DNA from: Loktanella sp. S4079
Lineage (GTDB): Bacteria > Pseudomonadota > Alphaproteobacteria > Rhodobacterales > Rhodobacteraceae
Assembly: GCF_000967725.1 (NCBI RefSeq)
Contig: NZ_JXYE01000002.1
Span: 620,001-684,000, forward strand
Direction of reading: 5' to 3'
Length of the DNA stretch: 64,000 nt
Shown here: one piece after another, positions 51,914-61,839 of the stretch
How the letters are laid out: each line of letters starts with the position of its first letter
Position numbering within the stretch: position 1 is the first letter of the stretch
Program-made: the position numbers and the translations under genes
Notes under the pieces: model-generated
What the model saw: only the letters and a program-made list of their open reading frames with translations
What the model was told of the DNA's origin: nothing
Database searches by the model: none

Positions 51914-53079
51914 AGCGCGTCACTCTTTTCGGCGCGACGGGGTCTATTGGGCAAAGCGCAATTGATTTGATCGCTCGCGATCAGGATGCATACGATGTGG
52001 TAGCGCTGACTGGCGGCAGGAATGTCACGCAGTTGGCGCATGATGCAAAGCGATTGGGCGCAAAACTTGCGGTGACCTGTTTTGACGATTGTTTTGCAGA
52101 ACTCAAAGACCTCTTGTCTGGTACCGGGATCGAAGTGGCCGCGGGCAACGAGGCGATTGCAGATGCCGCGACCCGTCCGGTCGATTGGACGTTATCTGCG
52201 ATTGTTGGGGCAGCGGGGCTCGTCCCAGGGCTCAAGGCACTTGAGCTAGGGAATACTCTGGCGCTCGCGAATAAGGAATCGCTGGTGACGGCTGGCCCCT
52301 TACTCATGGGCGAGGCCCAGCGGTACGGTGCCACCATTCTTCCAGTTGATAGTGAGCATTCAGCGGTGTTTCAGGCCCTCGTGGGCGAGGATATCTCTGC
52401 CGTCGAACGTGTCATCATTACCGCAAGCGGTGGTGCGTTTCGTGATTGGCCGATGGAAAAACTGGCCACTGCAACCTTGGCAGAGGCATCGAGTCATCCG
52501 AATTGGGACATGGGCCAGCGGATCACGATCGATAGCGCGTCTATGTTTAATAAGGCGATGGAATTAATTGAAACAAAAGAGTTTTTCAACGTTCCGCATC
52601 AAATGATCGAAGTGCTGGTTCATCGCGAAAGCATGGTCCATGCCTTGGTCGGGTTTCATGACGGTGGCCTGATGGCCCATGTTGGCCCGCCAGATATGCG
52701 CCATGCGATTGGTTACGCGTTACATTGGCCTACACGCGCGCAACTGCCAGTCGAACGACTTGATCTGGCAAAGATTGGACAGCTGAGTTTTGAAGAGCCA
52801 GATACGGAACGTTATCCTGCGCTGGAACTTGCTCATCAGGTGATGGAGCAGGGCGGGCTGTCAGGCGCGATTTTTAACGCGGCCAAAGAACGTGCGCTGG
52901 ATGGTTTTATAGCATCTGAGATCGGGTTCTTGGATATGGCGCGTGTTGTTGAAATGACGTTGAACAAAATGTCATCCGAGCTTGGGGTGACTACGGGTGC
53001 CATTACACTTGAGAATGTTTTAGAGACTGACAGGCTGGCGCGTATTCGCGCTGGTGAGGCAATTGCAACACTAGGATAA
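51910..53079 (+). CDS. dxr: 1-Deoxy-D-xylulose 5-phosphate reductoisomerase
   Basis: A 389-residue NADPH enzyme of the MEP isoprenoid pathway. FGATGSIGQSAIDLI is the nucleotide-binding opening; NKESLVTAGPLL, PVDSEHSAVFQAL and DSASMFNKAMELIE hold active-site and metal residues. It starts with TTG, overlapping the cdsA stop (TTGA). MEP supply sits beside uppS, which uses its product. Confidence 0.95.
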   Translation: MKRVTLFGATGSIGQSAIDLIARDQDAYDVVALTGGRNVTQLAHDAKRLGAKLAVTCFDDCFAELKDLLSGTGIEVAAGNEAIADAATRPVDWTLSAIVGAAGLVPGLKALELGNTLALANKESLVTAGPLLMGEAQRYGATILPVDSEHSAVFQALVGEDISAVERVIITASGGAFRDWPMEKLATATLAEASSHPNWDMGQRITIDSASMFNKAMELIETKEFFNVPHQMIEVLVHRESMVHALVGFHDGGLMAHVGPPDMRHAIGYALHWPTRAQLPVERLDLAKIGQLSFEEPDTERYPALELAHQVMEQGGLSGAIFNAAKERALDGFIASEIGFLDMARVVEMTLNKMSSELGVTTGAITLENVLETDRLARIRAGEAIATLG

Positions 53080-53092
53080 CGCCTTGGAATTT

Positions 53093-54421
53093 ATGAACCA
53101 GATTGTCCCGCTTTTTGGGAATGTCGCCTTTGCGATTGCTGCATTTGTTGTAGCGCTTTCGATTATCGTGACGGTTCATGAATATGGCCACTATATTGTT
53201 GGCCGCTGGAGCGGAATTCACGCGGACGTTTTCTCGGTCGGCTTTGGTCCTGTTTTGATCAGCCGGGTCGATAAGCGTGCAACGCGCTGGCAAATCGCTG
53301 CACTGCCTCTGGGGGGGTATGTTAAGTTTCTGGGTGATGCCAATGCCGCAAGTGTCGGATCAGAGGATGTCGCCCCGGATATTGATCCACGCAAAACGAT
53401 GGAAGGTGCCCCGCTTTGGGCGCGCGCTGCGACCGTTCTCGCGGGGCCGGTATTTAATTTTGTATTGGCGATCCTCGTCTTTGCCGGTTCTGCGATGGTG
53501 CAGGGGCAGTCGGTTGATCCGCTGACATTTGATCATGCCAAACCTTTACCTGACAGCTATCAAAACGACTTATTGCCGGGTGACGTGATGCTGGCGGTGG
53601 ATGGCCACCAGTTCGATGATGCGACGCGAACAGAACGGCTGATTGACCTTTTGCCCGTAGAACAGTCGCTCGAGTATACAGTCTTGCGTGATGGCGTTGA
53701 GATGACAGTGATGGGGCCATATTTGATGCCATCGCTGATTGGTCAGGTCATTCCCCGCAGTGCGGCTGATGAATCCGGAGTATTAAGCGGGGATGTCGTC
53801 CAGTCCGTGGATGATACACCCATTTTCTCCTTCATGCAGCTGCAAGACGTCGTCACCCAAGCTGCGGGTGAACCAGTCACTTTGTCCTTGTGGAACGAAG
53901 GAGAAACGCGCGAGGTGACCTTGGCTGCGCGCGTCACAGATCAGCCATTGCCAGAGGGCGGTTTTGAAACCAAATATATGATTGGTGTGACAAGCAGCTT
54001 TTTCTTTGAGCCGCTGACAGAACGTGTCAGCCCAATCAGCGCATTGGGATTTGGGGTACAGAGCGTCTGGCGGTCAGTCACGACGACCTTGTCGGGGATG
54101 AAGCACATGGTACTCGGGAATATCTCGACCTGTAGTTTGTCCGGGCCGGTCGGTATTGCAGAAACCAGCGCGTCCATGGCACGCAAGGGCGTGCATAGCT
54201 TTGTATGGCTGATTGGCGCGCTTTCCGCAGCAGTTGGGTTGGTGAACTTGTTGCCGATTCCTGTGTTGGATGGCGGGCATCTCGTGCTCTATGCCTATGA
54301 GGGTGTTGCACGTCGCAAGCCCTCTGAACGGGCGATACAGGTCTTTATGTTTATCGGGTTGGCGATCATATTGACTGCGATCCCCTTTACAATCTTGAAC
54401 GACACAGTGCTGTGCCCATAG
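53093..54421 (+). CDS. rseP: Site-2 protease RseP (RIP metalloprotease)
   Basis: A 442-residue M50 protease of the inner membrane. TIVHEYGH-type HEYGH motif lies in the first membrane segment, followed by two PDZ-like regions in the periplasm, and the second metal motif LVNLLPIPVLDGGH near the C-terminus. It cleaves anti-sigma factors and remnant signal peptides. I favour the ATG at 53093 since relatives begin a few residues before the FGN stretch; a TTG three codons earlier is possible. Confidence 0.94.
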   Translation: MNQIVPLFGNVAFAIAAFVVALSIIVTVHEYGHYIVGRWSGIHADVFSVGFGPVLISRVDKRATRWQIAALPLGGYVKFLGDANAASVGSEDVAPDIDPRKTMEGAPLWARAATVLAGPVFNFVLAILVFAGSAMVQGQSVDPLTFDHAKPLPDSYQNDLLPGDVMLAVDGHQFDDATRTERLIDLLPVEQSLEYTVLRDGVEMTVMGPYLMPSLIGQVIPRSAADESGVLSGDVVQSVDDTPIFSFMQLQDVVTQAAGEPVTLSLWNEGETREVTLAARVTDQPLPEGGFETKYMIGVTSSFFFEPLTERVSPISALGFGVQSVWRSVTTTLSGMKHMVLGNISTCSLSGPVGIAETSASMARKGVHSFVWLIGALSAAVGLVNLLPIPVLDGGHLVLYAYEGVARRKPSERAIQVFMFIGLAIILTAIPFTILNDTVLCP

Positions 54422-54495
54422 GGGCCTATGTCATTTTGACATGTGCAACTATTCCGGCTAGTTCAATAAACAGCAGATAAAAACAGGCGGACAAA

Positions 54496-56802
54496 ATGTA
54501 TAAATTTGTGGGGCGCCTTGTGGCGCAAAAAGGTTCGGCCGCGTGCCGCATTGGTGCCGTTGCGCTTATTACGTCATTATCGACTGGTGCAGTTTCGGCC
54601 CAAGGATTTATTGTTAACGACGTTTCAATTGACGGCAATTTACGTGTCGCTGACGGAACTATTCTGACTTATGCGGGAATTTCACCCGGTGATTCATTGA
54701 GCACGGGCGCGCTGAACGATGCGGCCCAGAAAATTCGGGCCTCTGGACTTTTTGAAAGCGTCGAAGTTGTCCCAACGGGTGGCACTTTGGTTATTCGAGT
54801 GGTTGAATATCCGACAATCAACCGGATCAACATTGAGGGCAATGCCCGTTTGCGTGATAGCGATCTGATGCAAGTCGTTCAGTCCGAACCGCGCCGCGTG
54901 TACAACCCGACACAGGCCGAGGCAGATACGGCAGCGATCACCGAAGCCTACGCTCAGCAAGGTCGGATCAACGCTACAGTCACGCCAAGCATTATTCCAT
55001 TGTCTGACAATCGCGTCGATTTGGTCTTTGTCGTTACCGAATCTGCCGTGACAGAGATCGAGCGGATATCATTCTTGGGCAACCGCACCTATTCTGAATC
55101 GCGCTTGCGCCGTGTGCTCGAGACAAAACAGGCGGGGGCGCTGCGCGCGCTAATTCGCCGTGATACCTATTCGCCCGACCGTGTCGCTGCTGACCGTGAG
55201 TTGTTGACGGATTTCTATAACTCACGCGGCTATCCAGATTTCGTCGTGCAAAACGTTGATGTCGCACTGACACGTGAACGTGATGCCTATTTGGTAACCT
55301 ACAACATGCGCGAAGGTCAGAAATTTGACTTTGGACGTGTCACAGTCACCAGTGAAATCGAGGGGCTTGATCCAACGCCCTATCAAAACGCAATTCGTGT
55401 GCGGTCTGGCGCAACATATTCGCCAGTGCCGATCGAGACGGATATCACGCGTATCGAACGTTTGGCTGTCAATCGTGGTGTGAACTTCTTGCAAGTTGAA
55501 CCGCGCATCACCCGTAACCCGCGTGATTTGACGCTTGATCTGAACTACGTGCTGACCCGTGGCCCACGTATTTTTGTTGAACGGATCGATATCGAAGGAA
55601 ACGGCACAACGCTTGACCGCGTGATCCGTAACCGTGTCGAAGTTGTCGAAGGCGATCCCTTTAACCCGCGCGCAATTCGCGATAGCGCAAGTCGCATTCG
55701 CTCATTGGGGTTCTTTCAAAACGTTGACGTGAATGCCCGTCAGGGAACGAGCGAAAATCAAGTCATTGTCGATGTAGATGTCGTTGAGGGGCCAACAGGT
55801 AGCCTTAGCTTTGGTGCAAACTACAACACCGACACTGGCGTCGGGTTGGTCGCATCCTACAAGCAGTCGAACTTTCAAGGGCGCGGGCAGCGATTGAACT
55901 TTGATCTGTCGACGGCTGAATCAAACCGCCGATTGGCATTTGGGTTTACTGAACCGCAGCTTTTGGGTCGTGACCTACGCCTTGGCATTGATCTGTCCTA
56001 TGCCACGACAGACAATGAAAATGCGCTCTACGACACTGAGAATCTGCGGTTTAGCCCATCTCTTAGCTTCCCAGTGAGCGAAAACGGTCGTTTGACGGTT
56101 CTCTATGCGCTTGAGTATCATGACCTGACAGATGTTTCATCGTCCGCGAGCCAAATCATTCACAACGAAGCAGCAGAAGGTGCAGTTACCACCAATGCTC
56201 TTGGCTATACCTATAGCTTTGATACCCGTCGGACTGGATTGAACCCGAATGCTGGCGTTCTTCTTCGCTTTGGGCAAGAATTCGGATTTGGTGACACGCA
56301 ATTCATCAAATCCACGGCACTTGCTGGCGCCGAGGCTAAGATCCTGAACGAAGAAGTGACATTGCGCGCAACGCTTGAGGGTGGTTATCTGAGCTACCAA
56401 GAGGGCAGCAGCCGTGTGACCGACCGCTTCTTTATGGGCAGCCGTGTGATGCGTGGATTCGAGGCCGGCGGAATCGGGCCGCGTGATGATGCAACAGATG
56501 ATGCCTTGGGCGGAAACGCCTTTGCGGTGCTGCGTCTGGAAACCGAATTTCCGCTTGGGTTGCCCAGCGAATACGGTCTGTCAGGCGGTGCGTTTATCGA
56601 CTACGGATCAGTCTGGGAAGTGGGAGAGACCTACGGCGAAGCAGTGATCTATGACGAGTTCACGCCACGTGCTGTTGCAGGTGTTTCCTTGTTCTGGACC
56701 ACGCCAATTGGCCCATTGCGGTTCAACTTTACCGAGGCTTTGGATGCGCAAGAGCGCGACAACACCAAAGCATTCGACGTCACCATTTCGACGAGCTTCT
56801 AA
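54496..56802 (+). CDS. bamA: Outer membrane protein assembly factor BamA
   Basis: A 768-residue Omp85 protein. The signal peptide ends near residue 35 (VSA-QG); five POTRA domains follow (to about residue 430), each starting with an xxDVSIDGN- or IEGN-like strand; then the 16-strand barrel with the VRGF/IRGF-type motif visible as RVMRGFEAGG, ending in STSF. It inserts beta-barrels into the outer membrane. The gap before it contains a 6-3-6 inverted repeat (ATGTCA-TTT-TGACAT at 54428-54442) of unknown use. Confidence 0.96.
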   Translation: MYKFVGRLVAQKGSAACRIGAVALITSLSTGAVSAQGFIVNDVSIDGNLRVADGTILTYAGISPGDSLSTGALNDAAQKIRASGLFESVEVVPTGGTLVIRVVEYPTINRINIEGNARLRDSDLMQVVQSEPRRVYNPTQAEADTAAITEAYAQQGRINATVTPSIIPLSDNRVDLVFVVTESAVTEIERISFLGNRTYSESRLRRVLETKQAGALRALIRRDTYSPDRVAADRELLTDFYNSRGYPDFVVQNVDVALTRERDAYLVTYNMREGQKFDFGRVTVTSEIEGLDPTPYQNAIRVRSGATYSPVPIETDITRIERLAVNRGVNFLQVEPRITRNPRDLTLDLNYVLTRGPRIFVERIDIEGNGTTLDRVIRNRVEVVEGDPFNPRAIRDSASRIRSLGFFQNVDVNARQGTSENQVIVDVDVVEGPTGSLSFGANYNTDTGVGLVASYKQSNFQGRGQRLNFDLSTAESNRRLAFGFTEPQLLGRDLRLGIDLSYATTDNENALYDTENLRFSPSLSFPVSENGRLTVLYALEYHDLTDVSSSASQIIHNEAAEGAVTTNALGYTYSFDTRRTGLNPNAGVLLRFGQEFGFGDTQFIKSTALAGAEAKILNEEVTLRATLEGGYLSYQEGSSRVTDRFFMGSRVMRGFEAGGIGPRDDATDDALGGNAFAVLRLETEFPLGLPSEYGLSGGAFIDYGSVWEVGETYGEAVIYDEFTPRAVAGVSLFWTTPIGPLRFNFTEALDAQERDNTKAFDVTISTSF

Positions 56803-57324
56803 ATGAAACTGTGGCGCGCCATATTCGTTTGGCTGTGGTTGGTGACGCCTGCCACAGCCCAAGATAGCGGGCCACAGATCCTGATCATTGATAGTGATCG
56901 GATCTATTATGAAACACTCTATGGGCGGCGGATCGCAGCCGAATTGAATGCGGCCATCGAAGAGGTCCAAGAAGAAAACGACCAAATCGTTGCGACCCTG
57001 ACAGAGGAAGAGCGTAGCTTGACCCAGCGTCGGCCCGATATGGATCCGGTCGATTTTCGAGCCGAAGCGGATGCCTTTGACGACAAAGTTGAAGAAGTTC
57101 GTCGTGTGCGGGCCGCCAAGAATATTGAGCTACAAACGCGTGACGCAGAACAACGATCCGAATTTGAGGATCGTGTGCAGGGCATCATCGCGAATGTCAT
57201 GATTGAACGGAATGCGGTCATCGTAATGGAACAGCGCAATGTCGTGATGTCCGTGCGTGCGGCCAATATTACCGATGACGTTATTGTGCGTGTTGACGCC
57301 GAATTGGGTGACGGCACGCGCTAG
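56803..57324 (+). CDS. OmpH/Skp family periplasmic chaperone
   Basis: A 173-residue protein with a signal peptide (cleaved near residue 19, ATA-QD) and long charged helices able to form the tentacle-like coiled coils of Skp ([19 protein letters not shown] and on). It escorts unfolded outer-membrane proteins to BamA. It starts directly after the bamA stop. In many relatives lpxD follows; here fabZ does. Confidence 0.9.
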   Translation: MKLWRAIFVWLWLVTPATAQDSGPQILIIDSDRIYYETLYGRRIAAELNAAIEEVQEENDQIVATLTEEERSLTQRRPDMDPVDFRAEADAFDDKVEEVRRVRAAKNIELQTRDAEQRSEFEDRVQGIIANVMIERNAVIVMEQRNVVMSVRAANITDDVIVRVDAELGDGTR

Positions 57325-57391
57325 CCCACGCTTGCCCGTCGGGCATTCCCTTGCTACTCAGTTCAGCAGCAATAACAAGGAATACCAACCG

Positions 57392-57856
57392 ATGTCCGAA
57401 ACTGTCACCGAAGCCGACATTCAACTCATTCAAAAAATTCTGCCGCATCGGTATCCGTTCTTGCTGGTTGACAAGGTGCACAGCATCAACGGCACCCAAT
57501 CTGCTGTTGGGATCAAAAACGTCACGATGAATGAGCCACATTTTCAAGGCCATTTTCCCGGCAATCCGATTATGCCTGGGGTGACAATTGTCGAAGCCAT
57601 GGCGCAGACGACTGCAGTCATGGTCGGTGCGACTTTGGGTCTGACAGACGGAAACCTTTTGGTTTATTTTATGGCGATTGACGCGTGCAAATTCCGCCGC
57701 AAAGTCGTGCCCGGTGATGTGCTGGAAATGCATGTGGAAACCACGCGCGGTAAGCCCGGTGGAAAGGTCTGGAAGTTCAAAGGCGTTGCAACCGTTGACG
57801 GTGAAATGGCGGCCGAGGCCGAGTTCACCGCGATGATGGACCTGCCAAAAGAATGA
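57392..57856 (+). CDS. fabZ: 3-Hydroxyacyl-[acyl-carrier-protein] dehydratase FabZ
   Basis: A 154-residue hot-dog-fold dehydratase of fatty acid elongation. Catalytic H54 and E68 are in [18 protein letters not shown] and [11 protein letters not shown] start at the ATG at 57392; a long upstream in-frame extension overlaps the skp-like gene. Its stop overlaps the lpxA start (ATGA). It competes with LpxA for 3-hydroxyacyl-ACP, which is why the two are usually linked. Confidence 0.96.
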   Translation: MSETVTEADIQLIQKILPHRYPFLLVDKVHSINGTQSAVGIKNVTMNEPHFQGHFPGNPIMPGVTIVEAMAQTTAVMVGATLGLTDGNLLVYFMAIDACKFRRKVVPGDVLEMHVETTRGKPGGKVWKFKGVATVDGEMAAEAEFTAMMDLPKE

Positions 57857-58635
57857 GCACGATTCACCCTTCGGCAATTATTGCACCGGGTGCAAAGATA
57901 GGGGCGGATTGTTCCATCGGCCCTTTTTGCGTGATCGGGGAAAATGTGGTCCTTGGTGATCGGGTGACATTGAAAAGTCACGTCGTCATCGAGGGCGATA
58001 CCCATATCGGCGAAGATACGGTCGTCTTTCCTTTTGCAGTGATTGGCGAGATACCTCAGGATCTCAAGTTCGCGGGTGAACATACCCGTCTGCGGATTGG
58101 GGCGCGTAACCGCATTCGCGAGCATGTCACAATGAATTCTGGCACAGCGCAGGGCGGCGGTGAAACCCGTATTGGCGACGATGGCCTGTTTATGGCCGGT
58201 TGCCATATTGCCCATGATGCGCAAATTGGCGATCGCGTAATTGTCGTGAATTCTTCGGCTGTTGCAGGGCATTGCATTATCGAAGATGACGTGATCATCG
58301 GCGGCCTTAGCGGTGTTCATCAATGGGTTCGCATTGGCAAAGGTGCGATCATCGGCGCCGTAACAATGGTGACAAATGATGTCGTTCCACATGGTCTGGT
58401 ACAGGGGCCGCGCGGTGTTCTGGATGGTCTGAACCTTGTTGGATTGAAACGCAAAGGCGTAGCGCGCGCTGATATTACCGCACTTCGTGCTGCGTTTCAG
58501 ATGCTCAAGGATGGCGAAGGAACGTTCCAAGATCGCGCACGCCGCTTAGGTGACGAAAGCGATAGTGATTACGTCCAGCAGATGGTTGCCTTTATTCTGG
58601 GCGACACTGATCGTAACTTCTTAACACCGGGCTGA
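57853..58635 (+). CDS. lpxA: UDP-N-acetylglucosamine acyltransferase LpxA
   Basis: A 260-residue left-handed beta-helix enzyme adding the first 3-hydroxyacyl chain in lipid A synthesis. Hexapeptide repeats run from [20 protein letters not shown]; the catalytic histidine is expected in [16 protein letters not shown], and the C-terminal helical domain begins [11 protein letters not shown]. Starts with ATG overlapping fabZ; its stop shares a base with the next start (TGATG). Confidence 0.95.
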   Translation: MSTIHPSAIIAPGAKIGADCSIGPFCVIGENVVLGDRVTLKSHVVIEGDTHIGEDTVVFPFAVIGEIPQDLKFAGEHTRLRIGARNRIREHVTMNSGTAQGGGETRIGDDGLFMAGCHIAHDAQIGDRVIVVNSSAVAGHCIIEDDVIIGGLSGVHQWVRIGKGAIIGAVTMVTNDVVPHGLVQGPRGVLDGLNLVGLKRKGVARADITALRAAFQMLKDGEGTFQDRARRLGDESDSDYVQQMVAFILGDTDRNFLTPG

Positions 58636-59411
58636 TGCTAGCGTTGATTGCAGGGACGGGTGATCTGCCTCCCGCGCTTGTGGCCCGCCTGCCAGAGCGA
58701 CCGTTGATTTGCGCAATGCGCGGGTTTGAACCCAGTATCGCACCAGATATCACATTTCGGATGGAGCATCTGGGTAGTTTTCTGGCGACGCTGAAGTCAC
58801 GCGGAGTGACGCAGATTTGTATGGCCGGGGCGGTGCGCAGGCCGCAGATTGACCCTGCTCAAATTGATGCAGCGACCATGCCTTTGGTTCCAAAGGTACA
58901 GGCCGCTTTGACCCAAGGTGACGATGGGGCACTGCGTATCATCATCACAATCCTTGAAGAACACGGGTTCGAGGTCATGGCGGCCCATGATGTGGCCCGT
59001 GATCTCTTGCCGCGGGCTGGCGTGTTGACCAAAAAAGGTCCAGCATCAAGCCATACGGTGGATGCCTTTACTGGTGAGGCTTGCGTTGCTGAAATGGGAC
59101 AGGCCGATACCGGGCAGGCCTGCGTCATTCGTGATGGTCAGGTCGCCCTACGCGAAGATGCGAATGGGACGGACGCCATGTTGGGCCGCGTCGTTGGTGA
59201 CGGTGGGGTTTTGTTTAAGGCGCCAAAACCAAATCAAGATCGGCGCGCAGATCTGCCGCTGATTGGACCTGCGACTGCGAAAGCGGCCAAGGGACTGGAT
59301 GGTATCGTGATCGAGGCGGGCGGAGTGATGGTATTGGATCTACCCGCAGTCCGCCGCATACTCGATGCGCAAGGTATGTTTCTTTGGGTGCGACCAAGGG
59401 GTGGGGCGTGA
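58635..59411 (+). CDS. lpxI: UDP-2,3-diacylglucosamine diphosphatase LpxI
   Basis: A 258-residue protein of the former DUF1009 family. LpxI hydrolyses UDP-diacylglucosamine to lipid X by attacking the alpha phosphate and takes the place of LpxH in many alphaproteobacteria. Opening residues ALIAGTGDLP, then FLATLKSRGVTQICMAGAVRRP and KGLDGIVIEAGGVMVLD are recognisable. Located between lpxA and lpxB as expected. Confidence 0.93.
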   Translation: MLALIAGTGDLPPALVARLPERPLICAMRGFEPSIAPDITFRMEHLGSFLATLKSRGVTQICMAGAVRRPQIDPAQIDAATMPLVPKVQAALTQGDDGALRIIITILEEHGFEVMAAHDVARDLLPRAGVLTKKGPASSHTVDAFTGEACVAEMGQADTGQACVIRDGQVALREDANGTDAMLGRVVGDGGVLFKAPKPNQDRRADLPLIGPATAKAAKGLDGIVIEAGGVMVLDLPAVRRILDAQGMFLWVRPRGGA

Positions 59412-60523
59412 AAGTCTTTTTGATTGCAGGAGAAGCCTCTGGCGATAAGTTGGGCGGCGCTTTGATGGCTGGTCTCAAAGAGTTGCAGCCAGAGGTCAGC
59501 TTTGACGGTGTTGGCGGCCCTTTGATGCAAGCTGAGGGTCTGACAAGTCGCTTCCCCATGGAAGAACTGAGCGTTATGGGGCTTGCGGAAATCTTGCCCA
59601 AATATCGCGCGCTCAAGGCGCGCATTCGCGAGATGGCACATGCGATCATCGAAACTCAGCCAGATGTACTGATCACAATTGATAGTCCGGACTTTTGTTT
59701 GCGCGTGGCCAAGATCGTCAAGGAGCGCAGCAATATTAGAACCGTCCACTACGTCGCCCCAACTGTTTGGGCGTGGCGCAAAGGGCGTGCGGCCAAGATG
59801 GCGCGTTATATTGATCACGTCTTGGCGTTGTTCCCGTTTGAGCCGCCCTTGATGCAATCTGCTGGTATGCGCTGTGATTTTGTCGGGCACCCGGTGGTGG
59901 ATGAACCCGTCGCAACAGACGCCGAGGCCGCGCAGTTAGGGCAGGGCAAAGTGGTGTTGGTCCTGCCGGGCAGCCGCAAGGGAGAGGTGAACAGGCTCGC
60001 AGATCGGTTTGGTATGGCCGTGCAGCAGATTGCAGCGCGCTACCCAGAGGCCAGTTTTGTCATTCCAACCACACGTGGGGTGCATGACTTGGTTTGCGAA
60101 AAAGTGGCCGACTGGGCGACCCCAGTCACCGTATTGCCTGCTGACAGTGCTGACAAACGGGCGTGGTTCAAGCGGGCAGATGTGGCGCTCGCTGCTTCAG
60201 GGACAGTGTCATTGGAACTGGCAGCCAATGCGACACCAATGGTGATCGCCTACGATATGGCGTGGCTCAGCCGTGTGATTATCAGCAGGATGCTCTTGGT
60301 GGATACGGTGACATTGGTCAATCTGGTGTCAGACACGCGCACCATCCCAGAGTTTATCGGCAAAAACTGTATTCCATCAGATATTGCGAATGCCGTCTGT
60401 GAAGTACTCGCTGACCCGACTGCACAGTACGAGGCGATGGAGATCACGATGGAGCGTCTCGGTCGTGGCGGCGAAAACCCGGGACTGCGCGCAGCGCGCG
60501 CTGTGCTGGATGGGTTATGTTAA
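59408..60523 (+). CDS. lpxB: Lipid-A-disaccharide synthase LpxB
   Basis: A 371-residue GT-B glycosyltransferase joining lipid X to UDP-diacylglucosamine. FLIAGEASGDKLGG is the N-terminal motif; IDSPDFCLRVAK, YVAPTVWAWRKGRA, and VLPGSRKGEVNRL follow. I take the GTG start at 59408, which overlaps the lpxI stop (GTGA). A terminator ends the super-operon after it. Confidence 0.95.
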   Translation: MKVFLIAGEASGDKLGGALMAGLKELQPEVSFDGVGGPLMQAEGLTSRFPMEELSVMGLAEILPKYRALKARIREMAHAIIETQPDVLITIDSPDFCLRVAKIVKERSNIRTVHYVAPTVWAWRKGRAAKMARYIDHVLALFPFEPPLMQSAGMRCDFVGHPVVDEPVATDAEAAQLGQGKVVLVLPGSRKGEVNRLADRFGMAVQQIAARYPEASFVIPTTRGVHDLVCEKVADWATPVTVLPADSADKRAWFKRADVALAASGTVSLELAANATPMVIAYDMAWLSRVIISRMLLVDTVTLVNLVSDTRTIPEFIGKNCIPSDIANAVCEVLADPTAQYEAMEITMERLGRGGENPGLRAARAVLDGLC

Positions 60524-60548
60524 GCACCAACGCGTAACGTAAACACAA

Positions 60549-60575
60549 AAAGCCCCGCAAGTTTTGCGGGGCTTT
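60549..60575. terminator. Terminator after lpxB
   Basis: A 12-bp stem AAAGCCCCGCAA with TTGCGGGGCTTT around a 3-base loop, followed by a weak pyrimidine-rich run. It lies between convergent lpxB and the FadL-type gene, so it can serve both. Confidence 0.92.
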
Positions 60576-60596
60576 CTATTCGTGAGATTGGTTTCT

Positions 60597-61682
60597 TTAG
60601 AAACTATAGCCGATTGTCAGACCAACGCCGATCGCGGAGTTGTCTTTAAACTCGACACCAGAAGCGTCGGTTGCATCACCAAGCATCGCGTATTCGATTC
60701 CGCCAGTGAACTCGACGCCATTGGTAGTATAGCTGCCTCCAAGACCAATACTGGTTGAACCATCCGTTGGTGAGAGGCGCGAGGCAGCACCGCCGTTTTC
60801 CTCTTCATAGGTAATGCGACCGAATACGGACAGATCGTCGTTAATACGGCGACCCAGACCAATCCGGTAGGTGAACACGTCATCGTCGATACCCGTCACG
60901 CGGTCACCTGCGGCACCTTCGTAGTATGCAGGGCGTACTTCCCATACTGACCACTCGGACCAGCGAACGGAACCGAACAAGAGTGTGTCAACGGCGATAC
61001 CAGATTGGAAGTCGAGCGTAACAGCCTGCGGCATCTCAATGTCTGTTGTGCTTTCTAGAGCGGTAGAGCCATTTACGGACTCTGTGGTGTCAAAGTCATG
61101 TGTAACACCACTTTCGTATGTCAAAGCGACGCGCAGAGCGATCTCAGGGCGCTCATAGGCTGCGCCAACGATATAGCCCAGTTGCGTGTTTTTCTCGGTT
61201 TCAGCTGAATATTCTGCGCCACCAAATAGTGCGGGCGGAATAGTGATCGTGGCTTCGGACTGAACCGCGCGCACACCCGCATAGACAGAGACGGCTTCAG
61301 AAGTCTGATACTTACCGACGACGGCAAGCTGTGTGCTGTTCCATTCGGCAGCAAGGCCGGCGTAAGGGCCGTCAGTGTAGTTCGCATCCGCACCGTACGG
61401 TTGATTCAACATTACGGCGACATCCACGTCTGCGCTGATAGCATATTTCAGTGCAACACCAGCGCTGAAATAGCTTTCTGCCATGTTTTCCGTCGAACCA
61501 CCACCAAAGGCGGCTGGATAGTCACCGGATACGTCAGGCGACGCCGAGCTGAAAGAAAGCTGGACGTAGTTGCCTTCTTCAAACAGTACCGAATATGGGT
61601 TGCCCGTGCGGTCAATCCCTCCCGCGTTTACGATGCTGGTCGTGAGCAGCAGTGCTGCTCCTGCTGTGAATACGTTTTTCAT
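60597..61682 (-). CDS. OmpP1/FadL/TodX family outer membrane porin
   Basis: A 361-residue outer membrane barrel for long-chain fatty acids or other hydrophobic compounds. Signal peptide to about residue 20 (VNA-GG); the N-terminus of the mature protein (GGIDRTGNPYSVLFEEGNYV) and repeated barrel strands fit the FadL group, and the chain ends in Phe (GYSF). Shorter than E. coli FadL, as common in Rhodobacteraceae. A palindrome (61801-61816) upstream may be an operator. Confidence 0.88.
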   Translation of the reverse strand: MKNVFTAGAALLLTTSIVNAGGIDRTGNPYSVLFEEGNYVQLSFSSASPDVSGDYPAAFGGGSTENMAESYFSAGVALKYAISADVDVAVMLNQPYGADANYTDGPYAGLAAEWNSTQLAVVGKYQTSEAVSVYAGVRAVQSEATITIPPALFGGAEYSAETEKNTQLGYIVGAAYERPEIALRVALTYESGVTHDFDTTESVNGSTALESTTDIEMPQAVTLDFQSGIAVDTLLFGSVRWSEWSVWEVRPAYYEGAAGDRVTGIDDDVFTYRIGLGRRINDDLSVFGRITYEEENGGAASRLSPTDGSTSIGLGGSYTTNGVEFTGGIEYAMLGDATDASGVEFKDNSAIGVGLTIGYSF

Positions 61683-61800
61683 GTCCTCATCCCTGTCATG
61701 AATCTCCTCGTGGATTGACCCTAAGGAGTGGGTTAGCTTTGCGTCAATTCTTGACGCTGCGTCATGCGGCTCTCGTAAATGCTGCGTTCTAAATTTGCAA

Positions 61801-61816
61801 TAAACTGAACAGTTTA
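61801..61816. promoter_or_regulatory. Inverted repeat upstream of the FadL-type gene
   Basis: TAAACTG-AA-CAGTTTA, 7-bp arms, about 120 bases before the FadL-type start and 24 bases past the end of the EamA gene. It could be a regulator site for the porin gene or a weak hairpin after the permease gene. Confidence 0.4.
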
Positions 61817-61839
61817 GTTGTCGAATTTATCGCGCAACC

